From: Olivibacter jilunii
Lineage (GTDB): Bacteria; Bacteroidota; Bacteroidia; Sphingobacteriales; Sphingobacteriaceae
Assembly (NCBI RefSeq): GCF_900607235.1
Contig: NZ_LR027848.1
Location: 1,167,241 to 1,231,240 of the forward strand
Reading direction: 5' to 3'
Length of the DNA stretch: 64,000 nucleotides
The notes beneath the pieces were generated by a model, which saw only the letters and a program-made list of their open reading frames with translations, ran no database searches and was not told where the DNA came from. Position 1 is the stretch's first letter. Each line of letters begins with the position of its first letter. The translations under genes and the position numbers were made by a program. Of the stretch, positions 26,399 through 35,466 are shown one piece after another.

Positions 26399-26812
26399 CT
26401 TTTTCGAATAGTCAATCTAGCTGAGAATGCCGGATACGGATTTGATAAAATGGAAGAAGGCTGGAAACATTATACCGATACCGCTCCAATTTTTGAACAA
26501 GGTACCAATTTTACAAAAGTGGAATTTTGGTTGTCTGCAAAAGAGATTCAAGGTGGTCAAACTGGTGGTCAAACTGGTGGTCAAACTGGTGGTCAAACTG
26601 GTGGTAATATTGATGTATTAACTGATAGGCAAAGAGAAGCTTTGACTTTAATAAAGGCAAAAAGATCAATCGGCCGAAAAGAGTTAAGTGCAATTTTGAA
26701 CATAAACGAATCCGCCGTACAGAAAATATTAAATGTTTTAAAAAGCAAAGGATATATTCAAAGAGGAGGAAGAGCAACTTTTGGAGGGTATTGGGAGATT
26801 TTAAAAGAATGA
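26399..26812 (+). pseudogene. C-terminal fragment of an AlbA/HATPase_c_4-type transcriptional regulator
   Basis: After a TGA at 26396 the frame is open: NLAENAGYGFDKMEEGWKHY is the end of the RecG-like HATPase_c_4 region. Next come a Gly-Gly-Gln-Thr repeat linker and a winged HTH (LTDRQREALTLIKAKRSIGR, later NESAVQKILNVLKSKGYI). The N-terminal AlbA_2 domain and most of the ATPase region are gone. An ATG at 26450 could make a 120-residue DNA-binding piece, but it is most likely a remnant. A relative with a different repeat linker lies at 37902. Confidence 0.65.
26552..26605 (+). repeat. 12-bp tandem repeat (GGTGGTCAAACT) x4.5
   Basis: Four and a half exact copies encode Gly-Gly-Gln-Thr units in the linker of the HATPase/AlbA fragment. 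The repeat keeps the frame. Compare the Ser-Asn-Gln-Ala repeat in the relative at 38394. Confidence 0.9.
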
Positions 26813-26908
26813 ACATATAAGCATATGTACCTTATCTAACACCAGGATAAATTTTGGAGGTTTATTTTGTCAAGGTTATTGGTTGCAAATCTTACCGTGT
26901 CACGCTTA

Positions 26909-27619
26909 TCAGTTTTGTTGCTTAAAGCCAAAGTATGTGAAGAAACGTTGAGTCCCGTTCCAGCAGCAATCGCTATCTACATATTCCTTTTTTAAGGAGC
27001 CGTATGTCATGGTATACGTTTCCGTAAAAGTGCAGAAACCTTGGTCAGGAAGCAGGGGAAGTTCACATTCAAACTTGGTTAAGTACTCAATATCTTCCTT
27101 GTTGAGCTTGCGTTCTTCCTTGCCATATTGTAAAAAGTATGCCCCCTCATTCCGGCTTAGCAGTACCGAATCTTTACCCGCATTAAAACATCCTTGTAGG
27201 TTGAAGACAAATTTTATAGTTTCAGTATCTTTTAGTTTAGCGATCCAGCTTTCATCAAGATGTTTACGATAGTCGGTTGAGTCAAGAAAAAGCGTTGTGT
27301 TCTTTCTTTGTGAATTTTCCGCCGATACCGATTTCTCTACCACGTTGCCCAGTACATTTTTAAACTTAAAATTATATTGAGCCGCGTTTGGATACACCAG
27401 TAAGGTGTCACGCTGATTGTTCTGCGGGAGCCATACGGTTAACAACGAATCGTTTCTAAAGATCGTCACCGAGTCGAGAGAAAGATATGGACTGCCGTAG
27501 GCACTGTCAAGAAGGCCCACATCCACCACGAGTTCCGAATCCAGCTTCTTTTGCAGACCGCCGCAGGCAACTAGGGTAAACATCAAAATGGATAGAATAC
27601 GAACTAACATTAATAACAT
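26909..27619 (-). CDS. hypothetical lipoprotein
   Basis: From ATG 27619 the protein begins MLLMLVRILSILMFTLVACGG, a lipoprotein signal with lipobox LVAC. An earlier in-frame ATG at 27697 would place charged residues before the signal, so I reject it. The mature part of about 215 residues is beta-rich, with several cysteines near the C-terminus (KFECELPLLPDQGFCTFTET; DSDCCWNGTQ). No family is recognised. It is likely anchored in the periplasm or at the surface. Confidence 0.55.
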   Translation of the reverse strand: MLLMLVRILSILMFTLVACGGLQKKLDSELVVDVGLLDSAYGSPYLSLDSVTIFRNDSLLTVWLPQNNQRDTLLVYPNAAQYNFKFKNVLGNVVEKSVSAENSQRKNTTLFLDSTDYRKHLDESWIAKLKDTETIKFVFNLQGCFNAGKDSVLLSRNEGAYFLQYGKEERKLNKEDIEYLTKFECELPLLPDQGFCTFTETYTMTYGSLKKEYVDSDCCWNGTQRFFTYFGFKQQN

Positions 27620-27761
27620 TTTATAGAAGGATGAAAAAGAATGAACTTTTCCATATGCATCAACAATATTTTCAAGAACCAGTTGATATGCTTTCAAAGT
27701 TCTTTTGCAAACTTAAGGATGTTGATAGTAAATGCTCACTACTTTCTCGATAATAGAAACG

Positions 27762-28343
27762 CTAGCTAAGTGACCTAGGTCTATATTTTAGTAGAACAAT
27801 ACCCGTGTCATATTTCTTAAGGTCGATCAACTCCAGGTTGATGTATCCATCACCGGTAGGGAATAAAGGCCTACCACCACCTAAAGCAACTGGACAAAGT
27901 TGTAGATGATACTCATCGATAAGCCCACACTTCATTAAAGACTGTGCAAGGGTTATACTGCCCCAAATGACCATATTTTTTCCCGGTAAAGCCTTTAGTT
28001 TTGCGATTTCCTCAACAGCATCACCATTAACAACTTTTGCATTTTCCCATTTACCCCAGTTAGCTTCATTAAGTGTGTTAGAAAATACGAGTTTCGGCGT
28101 CCTATTTAAACTTTGCGCAATTGGCTCTTTTTCCGAATCAGCGGTAGGCCAGAAATCAACAAACATTTCATAAGTTATCCTACCAAGCAGTATCGTGTCA
28201 ATATTGTCCATAAATTTCACCTGGTCAAGGTCGGAGTATTTGTATGCTTCGTTATTGATATCCGTGAAGAAAGTGAGCTGGCCGTCCTTATCAGCAACAT
28301 AGCCTTCAAGAGAAATCCACTCCTGTAAAATGATTTTTCGCAT
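27762..28343 (-). CDS. dihydrofolate-reductase-fold protein (RibD C-terminal/YyaP-like)
   Basis: A 193-residue protein with the DHFR/RibD-C fold of the YyaP group. It has an EWISLEGYVAD start, ILLGRITYEMF near residue 50, NMVIWGSITLAQSLMK near 120, and DEYHLQLCPVALGGGRPLF near 140. Such proteins bind NADPH and probably a pterin or flavin-like molecule; the reaction is not known. It stands alone between an unknown lipoprotein gene and a TlpA-like gene. Confidence 0.75.
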   Translation of the reverse strand: MRKIILQEWISLEGYVADKDGQLTFFTDINNEAYKYSDLDQVKFMDNIDTILLGRITYEMFVDFWPTADSEKEPIAQSLNRTPKLVFSNTLNEANWGKWENAKVVNGDAVEEIAKLKALPGKNMVIWGSITLAQSLMKCGLIDEYHLQLCPVALGGGRPLFPTGDGYINLELIDLKKYDTGIVLLKYRPRSLS

Positions 28344-28541
28344 AGTTATGAATTTAAAATATCGTGCTTACTGATTGCAAAAATAAGTAGTACCCAGAAG
28401 TTCTTATAAGTGTAAATCTGTCAATTCAGCGGTGTACTTGCGACATACAAAGCATACGTATTTTATCAATAAATTCTTTTGTGTCTTAACAATCGTGCAT
28501 CATGTTTATCAACACCTAAAGCCCTAATTGTCGTTTATTTG

Positions 28542-29669
28542 CTAATCCGATAGCGTGAGGGTACTCAGTTTTCGGTTCAGCTCATCACCGCGTAAATTCC
28601 TGCCGATAATTTTTCCTTCAGGATCAAGCAAAAAGTTATCAGGTACCGACCTTACCAGCAGTTTTTTTGCAAGAGGGCTATTAAATAAACCCGTTAGTTC
28701 CGAAACATGCGTCCATGGCAATCCATCATCGTTGATTGCCTTTACCCAATTGTCGCGTTTATCATCAAACGAAACGGCCAAAATCTCGAATCCGCTCGGT
28801 TTATAGGTATTGTAACTTTTAACCAAATTGGGGTTTTCGCGCCTGCACGGCACGCACCAACTGGCCCAAAATTCGACAAGTACATATTTACCCTTATAGT
28901 CGGAAAGACTGATTGTGTTACCTGCGGTATCCGCCAAAGTAAAGTCGGTTAACTGTTCACCCAATTGCACCGATCGTTGTTTGCTAAGAAGCTCTTGTAT
29001 ACGTTTACCCCTTTTTGTCGATCTGATCTCGGGTGTTAGTTGATCGAATAACCGTTGGCTACGAGCATAAAAAGAAGGTTCATGATGTACATAGCCGGCT
29101 AGCAAACTGGCTGCATAATGTGTATTGGGATGGTCTTCAATAAATTGGAAATTTAGCGCATCACGTTCTCTGGTCAATGAATCGAAAGCACGTTTATCTT
29201 CTGCTGTATAATTATCCGATCTGATTTTTTTTCGCAAGGAAGCTATTTGTTTATTGAGCGGTTTTTGTTCATGATCTAGCTCATCCTCTAAGCGTTGCGT
29301 TTCTGAGTTTCGGACAATTTGTTTACGGAAGCCTCGAAGCCCTTTAAAATAAGTTTCTTTATCCGGTTCCACCCAGAAAGAATAGCACAACCAATTACCC
29401 AGCACATCCTTATCATAAACGTTATCTACAGAAAGCGATACAGATGTTGGTTCACTTATATGGCCGCTTAAAATGAAATGTCCTTTTTTATCCAGCTCAA
29501 TGGTGTCGTAGCGGAGACCATCGGCGGAATAGTAATTCACATAATAAGACGCATGTGGAACTGTATCGATCGAGCCGATAACTTTAAATGGTTTGGCATC
29601 CTGTGCACTGATAGTTCCGACGTTAACGAACACAGCGAAAGTTAATAGAATCAAAAGACAATGTTTCAT
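28542..29669 (-). CDS. TlpA-like thioredoxin-domain protein with DUF4369-like N-terminus
   Basis: A secreted thiol-disulfide oxidoreductase of 375 residues. It has a signal peptide (ending ...VGTISAQD), a beta-sandwich DUF4369-like domain (residues about 25-115: KGHFILSGHISEP), a charged helical linker (about 120-210), and a thioredoxin domain (about 235-375) with the CxxC active site WASWCVPCRREN and the cis-Pro region RSVPDNFLLDPEG. This domain order is typical for Bacteroidota redox proteins, often in polysaccharide or starvation contexts. No partner gene lies beside it. Confidence 0.85.
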   Translation of the reverse strand: MKHCLLILLTFAVFVNVGTISAQDAKPFKVIGSIDTVPHASYYVNYYSADGLRYDTIELDKKGHFILSGHISEPTSVSLSVDNVYDKDVLGNWLCYSFWVEPDKETYFKGLRGFRKQIVRNSETQRLEDELDHEQKPLNKQIASLRKKIRSDNYTAEDKRAFDSLTRERDALNFQFIEDHPNTHYAASLLAGYVHHEPSFYARSQRLFDQLTPEIRSTKRGKRIQELLSKQRSVQLGEQLTDFTLADTAGNTISLSDYKGKYVLVEFWASWCVPCRRENPNLVKSYNTYKPSGFEILAVSFDDKRDNWVKAINDDGLPWTHVSELTGLFNSPLAKKLLVRSVPDNFLLDPEGKIIGRNLRGDELNRKLSTLTLSD

Positions 29670-29894
29670 GTATCGTTTTTTTAGCGCATCCAGTTGGAGA
29701 ATAGATCCCGTGATGACTTCTATAGTTGGTTTATAAAAATCGATAAATTTTCAGCGTGCAATTGCATCCAGTGGTCAGTCAATGCTAATATAATTAAATT
29801 TGTTGAAAGTTTAAAATACGGCGATTTTCAACTTCTCATACTGCAGGTATATTCTTAATTGCAATGAACTAGGTTTGTTTTCTTAAAGATGGGT

Positions 29895-30566
29895 TTATTC
29901 AAATACGGAATTTTTTCCGAAAGACCTCAATAGAAGGCGTTTTATCGATATAATATGTTGGCGGTCTTCCTCGGGAGGGCACTCCTTTTGTAGGTCTTCC
30001 GGTGCAAAATAGCTTAGCTTCTTGCTGTCCGTTTTAGTTACCAGCCTGACATTATAGCTGTGGGATTCCATATTCCGACCCTTGTACTCTTCAATCGTGT
30101 TGCCATCCTTATCTTTCGTTACTTTTGGTTTAATGGGACATCCTGTACCCAATATTGCATTATCTTTTAATTGCCACGGGTGGTGTTGCATCAATGCACT
30201 CCATAGCTTTTTACCTTTCTTTTCACTTATTGGATGCACTTCAAAGAAGGGGCCGACTACACTGCCGCGACGACTGTATTTCGTTCTGGAAATATAGTCG
30301 GCTAATGACCTTGGCACACCCTCGTAACTAGAGATTTCGCGCATGGCGTAGCGATAGGAGAATAGGCTTATTGTATCACCCTTCTTGCTGATGATCAATA
30401 TATTTTCCGGTGCAGTGTTAAACGGAATCGAACCGGTAAAGATTATTGTACTGTCGGCATGTAGCCTAAAGATGCTATCCAATTCGTTGATCCGGTCATT
30501 GGCTTTAGCAATATGCGTTTGGCATATAAGTGTAGCAAATATCGAAAAAAGTAATATCCGTATCAT
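29895..30566 (-). CDS. unknown exported protein, paralogue 1
   Basis: From ATG 30566 (MIRILLFSIFATLICQTHIAKA, signal peptide) the mature part of about 200 residues shares its whole length with the protein at 40937: DSTIIFTGSIPFNTAPENI, KKGDT, VGPFFEVHPI, GCP and a C-terminal LLLRSFGKNSVF. The shared GCP and SFGK/AFGK motifs suggest a conserved unnamed family. I start at 30566, since the upstream in-frame part from 30638 has no signal-like order. Function is not known. Confidence 0.55.
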   Translation of the reverse strand: MIRILLFSIFATLICQTHIAKANDRINELDSIFRLHADSTIIFTGSIPFNTAPENILIISKKGDTISLFSYRYAMREISSYEGVPRSLADYISRTKYSRRGSVVGPFFEVHPISEKKGKKLWSALMQHHPWQLKDNAILGTGCPIKPKVTKDKDGNTIEEYKGRNMESHSYNVRLVTKTDSKKLSYFAPEDLQKECPPEEDRQHIISIKRLLLRSFGKNSVFE

Positions 30567-30855
30567 ATTCTTAATCGTTTCCTGTTGGATGTATATAGAA
30601 AACAAATTCCATAAAAAGACGCATTGTAGACCGCTCACTAAAAGGCATTAACTTTTGGAGAAGCGGCTAACCAAGAGCTGCTTTTGCCAAGTAATTTTTA
30701 AAAGATTCAACATTGCGTAGGCTGCAAGGAGCCCTGTCAGAATATGGCTTTCGGAATATTACACTCCTATGAAGGCTATTGTCGAGCAGGACGTCTCCCC
30801 TGGTAAATTCTCCTAAAAGCAACTCAAAAATAAAGATTAAAAGGTTGTTAATGAA

Positions 30856-31344
30856 GTGTTAAAGACCTATCGGATCGATCTGCTGCCCGATAAGGCTATT
30901 CCGGCAGATTTCATGTCGAGCGTTGCTTATCGCGGAAAAAGGATGGCCTATACAAACACAAATAGTAAAGTGATTTATTCAGTTGCCGATTTCTTTAAAT
31001 CGGGGAAAACGGTTGTTTTTCGATTGATAAGCCATTTAGACAGACCATTGTTTGTTTACTATGGCACCTCGAAAAGGCTATTCTCTTTGTCGGATTACAC
31101 TTCAGATAATGCTACTCACCTGCTCCCGGTTATCGAACAGGGAATCCATGCTGTTGATTCAGAGAGGCGATTTATATCTTCCATAAACGCTAAAACACTA
31201 TTTCAAATAAAGTCATATATGGATAATGAACCAAGTTGGTATCGATTCCTTCCTAGTTCTTTAAAGGCGTTTTACAAAATCAATGATCATGCACAAAATC
31301 CGGTGTTAAGCCTGTTGTCATTTAAAGAGAAAACAGGATTTTAG
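30856..31344 (+). CDS. hypothetical protein, perhaps incomplete
   Basis: The frame runs from a GTG at 30856 (or from the stop at about 30840) to a TAG. It encodes 162 residues with FFKSGKTVVFRLISHLDRPL and FYKINDHAQNP. There is no signal peptide or good start, and no family is recognised. It could be the C-terminal part of a longer lost gene. No other long frame competes with it. It lies between two unknown genes. Confidence 0.35.
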   Translation: MLKTYRIDLLPDKAIPADFMSSVAYRGKRMAYTNTNSKVIYSVADFFKSGKTVVFRLISHLDRPLFVYYGTSKRLFSLSDYTSDNATHLLPVIEQGIHAVDSERRFISSINAKTLFQIKSYMDNEPSWYRFLPSSLKAFYKINDHAQNPVLSLLSFKEKTGF

Positions 31345-31399
31345 CAATTAAATTACTTATCATATTTTTTTATCTTTAACCTGATTAAATGCTAAAGTT

Positions 31400-31693
31400 A
31401 TGAAAAAGTGATTTTTAACACTCGCCATTGCAACAGGCTGCTCGTCTATCTGCATGTCTCAAGAACGTCCAAGTGATTCTTCGGTACAGATATCGGCCGC
31501 TAAGGTTGTGGTTCATGCCGATTATCCAGAAGATGGTGCGCCTAATTATTGCGTGAAACCTGCCAATCGTCACGATGCTTCCGGAATTGTGACAACGTAT
31601 GACGAAAAGGCTAAATACGTGATACTTGAAGGAGAAAAGAAGGGCGAGGAAATAGAAGTAACTTTTTCAAAAAATTCTGAGCAGGACAAATAA
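31400..31693 (+). pseudogene. small exported protein gene with a stop at codon 4
   Basis: The signal peptide frame starts with ATG AAA AAG at 31400, then TGA (31409-31411), then FLTLAIATGCSSICMSQERP and 70 more residues to a TAA-terminated end. The part after the stop looks like a signal peptide core and a mature domain (DASGIVTTYDEKAKYVILEG). Read without the nonsense codon it is a complete 97-residue lipoprotein-like product. An internal ATG at 31454 would lose the signal. Sequencing error or a young inactivation could explain it. Confidence 0.55.
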
Positions 31694-31806
31694 AATTCGC
31701 ATTGCCTGTTGATAGTTTTAGGTATAGAACTGAAAAAAGTGCACCAGGCATAACCTAACCTGATCGCAGGTTTAGTAATATTAAATCGATGTTGAATGCT
31801 TGAACG

Positions 31807-32199
31807 ATGGAAACAAAAGATTTTATAGAGAAAATGATCGAAGACATGTCCGAAGCTATGAAGCGGCTTTTGAAAATGGACTTTAATGCAGAAGGTGAAG
31901 CATTTATCCACGAGTTTGAGCAATGGGCGCGACACAATGCTGAAGCAAACAATAACTTATTAGTATACCTGAAAGAACAAGGTAATAATGCTGTAAAAGA
32001 CACCTTGTTAACTACAGATCTGATACTTGTATTTTACCGAGCGTCTCTGGCTTATCAAAATAAATCCGATAGTCAGAAATCAAACTATTATCGTGAATTA
32101 GCAGCTAGCTTAGAAAACAAGCCAAGAACCATCTCATTCAATAATCATGAAATATTAGGCCAGATAGACGGATTAAAAAATGCCTTACATACTAAATGA
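31807..32199 (+). CDS. hypothetical helical protein
   Basis: A 130-residue, mostly helical, charged protein (METKDFIEKMIEDMSEAMKR to LGQIDGLKNALHTK) with no signal peptide, so cytoplasmic. No motifs are recognised. The ATG at 31807 is the only in-frame start near the beginning. The gene is isolated by about 110 bp from the broken gene upstream. Confidence 0.45.
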   Translation: METKDFIEKMIEDMSEAMKRLLKMDFNAEGEAFIHEFEQWARHNAEANNNLLVYLKEQGNNAVKDTLLTTDLILVFYRASLAYQNKSDSQKSNYYRELAASLENKPRTISFNNHEILGQIDGLKNALHTK

Positions 32200-32797
32200 A
32201 GCGAGAAACTTCTTTGGAGAATAACTAAGGTAGACCCCTGCTGGAGAAAGAAAGATGTGAATGTCTTCGAACGTATTGAGTATAGCCAATCACCTAAATA
32301 CAAACAATATTCCACGATACACCTACATTACATTCAAGATTCAGCTAAATAACTATTTTGATGTACTTTACCATATCCCCAAAACAAAATCCTCCACAGA
32401 AATTAATTGAGTGGGTGAATCGGTTTGCATTTGCACCAAGCGAAGGGTCATTCGAAGCCATATTCCATTACCTATTTGTTATCGCATTCTTCAAATGGAT
32501 AGCCTTGTGAATAGTGTGCTGAACCCTAAACATCTGATCGTTATTAGGCCACGATCTCTAAGTTGTTGAATTGTCGCTCAATAGAAAAGGCGCCTATTTA
32601 AGGTACATTCAATCATGGTTGGTTTAAGTGTTTAACAGTATAAAAGCAAAAGACACGCCCTGGGACGTTGTTCTTAAGGGTAGCATGACCGTGTACTGTT
32701 AATGCAAAAATAAAAAGAATTTATTAAGGCAGCCAAGGATATCACCAACAAAGCCCTTTGTATCAACACCTAAATCTCTAATTGTCGGACAGTCATA
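32200..32797. other. intergenic stretch with no gene seen
   Basis: About 600 bp with stops in all frames and no clear protein-like segment, RNA or repeat. It probably holds decayed sequence. Confidence 0.4.
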
Positions 32798-33340
32798 TCA
32801 ATAAATATGATCTATCAACAGGCATTCGTAGTAAGTGGCGTAATCATTATAGCGTAAATTTGCTGCAACGCCCGGTACGCGTGTATGATACAAGTCCATT
32901 GGAAAAGGTTCATATTCCGGATAAATCTCTTTTATGAGTTCACTGACCTGATTAATGATGTCCCGCTCTTCTTGGGACTGTATGCCACTAAGTGTGTTTA
33001 AACGGGTAATTTCGGATAGCAGGTAGACGGAAAAAAGATTCGTTATACCACTAATGATAAATACACAGGCTTCAAGTTTCCTGGGACCGATTCGCTGCGG
33101 AAGGTAAAACTCTGCTACATAACTTAAATCTACCTTTAGCTCCAGGACATTGACCTCCAATATCGATGCTACCTTTTCTTTAAGGCGATCAAATCTGACC
33201 ATATCATTGCGACACTGCTCGACTTTTTCCCAATAATTTTTAGATTGTTCCGTTTTGTCATAATTCAGATCGCTGCGGGGTATCTCCACCGCATAATAGC
33301 GGTATATGATTTTCTGATATTCTTCGTTATGCATTAACAT
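32798..33340 (-). CDS. hypothetical protein
   Basis: A 180-residue cytoplasmic protein, mostly helical at the N-terminus (NYDKTEQSKNYWEKVEQCRN), with a central KLEACVFIISGITNLFSVYL region and an acidic C-terminus. No family is recognised. It lies next to tRNA-like remnants and the direct-repeat copy at 33588, so it may be at the edge of an acquired segment. Confidence 0.45.
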   Translation of the reverse strand: MLMHNEEYQKIIYRYYAVEIPRSDLNYDKTEQSKNYWEKVEQCRNDMVRFDRLKEKVASILEVNVLELKVDLSYVAEFYLPQRIGPRKLEACVFIISGITNLFSVYLLSEITRLNTLSGIQSQEERDIINQVSELIKEIYPEYEPFPMDLYHTRVPGVAANLRYNDYATYYECLLIDHIY

Positions 33341-33499
33341 GGAGATTCAAATCAATTATTCTATACAATTTTTGTTATCAAGCAAATATTGAAAGTAAAT
33401 CGTATTCAGTATTACAAATAAGCTAGCGGTAAGAGCAAAAGATACTAAGTCTGAAAAAAATGCAATCGCAATAGTACACTTATTGCCGTTTTTTGTCTG

Positions 33500-33587
33500 T
33501 ACCCCGGAAGGGATTCGAACCCCTGACCCACGGTTTAAATAACCGTGATCGTACCTAGGGCGGGAATCGAACTTGCGGCTTATGTGG
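33500..33587 (-). pseudogene. two tandem tRNA-like 3'-half remnants
   Basis: Read on the minus strand, one piece has an anticodon-arm-like CACGGTTATTTAAACCGTG, then a perfect T-arm GGGGTTCGAATCCC and the acceptor-like TTCCGGGGTA. A second piece just before it has GCAAGTTCGATTCCCGC, a poorer T-arm, ending in CCCTAGGTA. D-arms and 5' acceptor strands are missing, so neither is a working tRNA. Such remnants often mark integration sites. Confidence 0.45.
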
Positions 33588-33646
33588 GCACAAGAGCACT
33601 CCACAGCTAAATTTAAAAATAAATCTGAATTTTCCGAAAAGAAAAA
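33588..33646. repeat. imperfect direct repeat, copy A
   Basis: It starts GCACAAGAGCACTC, then a similar CACAGCTAAATTTAAAA, and ends TTCCGAAAAGAAAA. Copy B at 40828-40872 shares the beginning and the end with small differences and a shorter middle. It lies directly beside the tRNA-like remnants. Confidence 0.55.
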
Positions 33647-33649
33647 TCC

Positions 33650-34663
33650 TTATTCAGTACTATTATATCCCTTTAACGCTTCTTTCAATCTATCTGCAAT
33701 TTTCTTTTTAAAGGATTCAGGTTCCAAAACTGATACACGTTCTCCATAAGACAGGATAACGCTTTCCAGCTCATAATTAGGTATAACCTCAATTGAGATA
33801 ACTAAATCGCCTTGTGATCGGGAGATAATCTTTTGCGATCCATGTAGTGGCTTTGATTCAACATAAGGAGCTGCCTTTGCATTAAATCTTAGCTTAATTT
33901 TCTGTAAGGTTTCTCCCTCTATTAACGAGACGCCGATGATGTCGTCAAAGTAATCTTTGAAATCGAAATTATGATTTTCAACATAGGAAACATGATGCGG
34001 CGTCAAGTCCAAAATTCTATCTAGAGCAACAATCGTTATTTTTTTTAGATAATCGTTCAAACCAAATAAGAACCATCGGTTATTATACTGCTTAAGATAA
34101 TAAGGATGTATTATATATTGCCGAGGTTCAGGACTGTTAAAGGGGTGGTAAGTGATGCAAAGAGGTTGGCGATTTAAAATAAAGTGAAATAGCTGACCAA
34201 TATATTCAGCTCCGCGTAGGTATTCATTATTGTCAAAGCCTATAATGTCCGGTTTGCCTTTTTCGAGCGTTTGTTCCAATTTGGCACTTAATTCAGAAAT
34301 CCAACTGAATTCAGGCAATCCCTGGATACGTGAGAAAGTTCCTATGGCAGCTTGTAGCTGATCCCGCTCATTTTTGTTTAACGGCTGTTTATAAATTGTG
34401 AATCCCTTTTCTCCGTAGCGATAGAAAGATTTCCCATTCTTTTTATAGACTTCAATGGGAGCATTCCATCCCTCTGCACTCCGCATATGTTTAAGATCAT
34501 CTCGCAGAGTTCTAATGCTAATGCCTTTACTTCCTGGAAAAATATCTTCCAATGCCAAGTTACATGCATTCAGCAAATCGTCAAATGAATATTGTTTAAA
34601 AGAATTGGATAGACATTTATCCAATATGTTATAACGGATCAATGCATGTTTATTATCGGCCAT
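33650..34663 (-). CDS. WYL-domain transcriptional regulator
   Basis: A 337-residue protein with an N-terminal winged HTH (residues about 1-75; ISIRTLRDDLKHMR is the recognition-helix region) and a WYL domain (about 145-230; YHPFNSPEPRQYIIHPYYLK and NNRWFLFGL) plus a WCX-like C-terminus. WYL regulators commonly guard defence islands. It is divergent from the Panacea toxin-antitoxin pair, from which about 190 bp separate it, and so may control that pair. Targets are inferred. Confidence 0.8.
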   Translation of the reverse strand: MADNKHALIRYNILDKCLSNSFKQYSFDDLLNACNLALEDIFPGSKGISIRTLRDDLKHMRSAEGWNAPIEVYKKNGKSFYRYGEKGFTIYKQPLNKNERDQLQAAIGTFSRIQGLPEFSWISELSAKLEQTLEKGKPDIIGFDNNEYLRGAEYIGQLFHFILNRQPLCITYHPFNSPEPRQYIIHPYYLKQYNNRWFLFGLNDYLKKITIVALDRILDLTPHHVSYVENHNFDFKDYFDDIIGVSLIEGETLQKIKLRFNAKAAPYVESKPLHGSQKIISRSQGDLVISIEVIPNYELESVILSYGERVSVLEPESFKKKIADRLKEALKGYNSTE

Positions 34664-34793
34664 GTTGAGAAATCGATATCGTAAAGATAGTAAATTTTCT
34701 TACTGTGCAGATACATTGCACAATAGATGCTAATCTTTGTATCGTAAATAAAAAACATATGGATAAGCGTAATATCCCTCATGACATACCTAG

Positions 34794-34824
34794 TTGGAAT
34801 ATCACAAACTTGCCGTTATCTTTG
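34794..34824 (+). promoter_or_regulatory. Bacteroidota promoter for the Panacea pair
   Basis: TTGG at 34794-34797, a 19-base spacer and TATCTTTG at 34817-34824 match the -33/-7 consensus (TTG / TAnnTTTG) with good spacing. The predicted transcription start near 34829 makes the ATG at 34858 the probable start of the antitoxin and not the in-frame ATG at 34759. Confidence 0.6.
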
Positions 34825-34857
34825 TTACACACTAGGTTGTCTCAAAAACAAAAACGT

Positions 34858-35463
34858 ATGGAACTTACATTAGCACAAGAAAAAGCTTTGAATGCATTGG
34901 TTTATTTCGCTGAGCGTATAAAGCCACTATATCTTACCAAAGCGATTAAGCTTCTCTATATGGCCGATGAGCAAGCTATACGTGATACAGGCGTCCCGAT
35001 CACTTGGTTAGACTATAAGGCATGGCGGTTCGGGCCGGTTCCCGAAGATGTTTACAACAAAGTTAAGCAGGTTGATAACCTCCAAAAGCTAGATGCAGGT
35101 GATGGTGTATTATATAGCTTAAAAGTCTCCGATGCGCCCGCAGATTTACCGGAAGGACTTGTCTTAAATCCGATTCGACCATTTAATGATGATGAGTTCT
35201 CCGATTACGAGATTGAAATTTTACAGAAAGTCATCGATAGATATGGTAAATTAACCAGTGAGCAACTGGTAGATATACTTCATCAGGAAGGTACGCTTTG
35301 GCACCGTGTTGTGCAAGCTAATAATCTCAAACAACAATTTGAGCTGAAGAGTAACCGTTCCGATTACATAATAGAATTTACCGATCTACTAGATACTGAT
35401 TATAAAAAAGCTGCTTTTGAAGTAGCCTATCAGTCTCACTTAATGCAACAAAACCTAATGTAG
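34858..35463 (+). CDS. Panacea (DUF4065/SocA-like) antitoxin
   Basis: From ATG 34858 (MELTLAQEKALNALVYF) the 201-residue protein carries the Panacea domain at about residues 8-125: LTKAIKLLYMADEQAIRDTG, then AWRFGPVPEDVYNKV, and a second helical part. Panacea is a promiscuous antitoxin module that neutralises many toxins. The upstream in-frame extension to 34705 is not supported because the promoter lies inside it. The partner gene starts 3 bp after the stop. Confidence 0.78.
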   Translation: MELTLAQEKALNALVYFAERIKPLYLTKAIKLLYMADEQAIRDTGVPITWLDYKAWRFGPVPEDVYNKVKQVDNLQKLDAGDGVLYSLKVSDAPADLPEGLVLNPIRPFNDDEFSDYEIEILQKVIDRYGKLTSEQLVDILHQEGTLWHRVVQANNLKQQFELKSNRSDYIIEFTDLLDTDYKKAAFEVAYQSHLMQQNLM

Positions 35464-35466
35464 CTA

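Noticed and set aside
26552-26605. Short tandem repeats as a CRISPR array
   Set aside because: Units are 12 bp, without spacers and in frame with a protein linker; no cas genes in the window. The same holds for 38394-38429.
33356-33604. 82-codon minus-strand frame
   Set aside because: Its N-terminal half is only a translation of the tRNA-like remnants and repeat copy A, so it is not a real protein.
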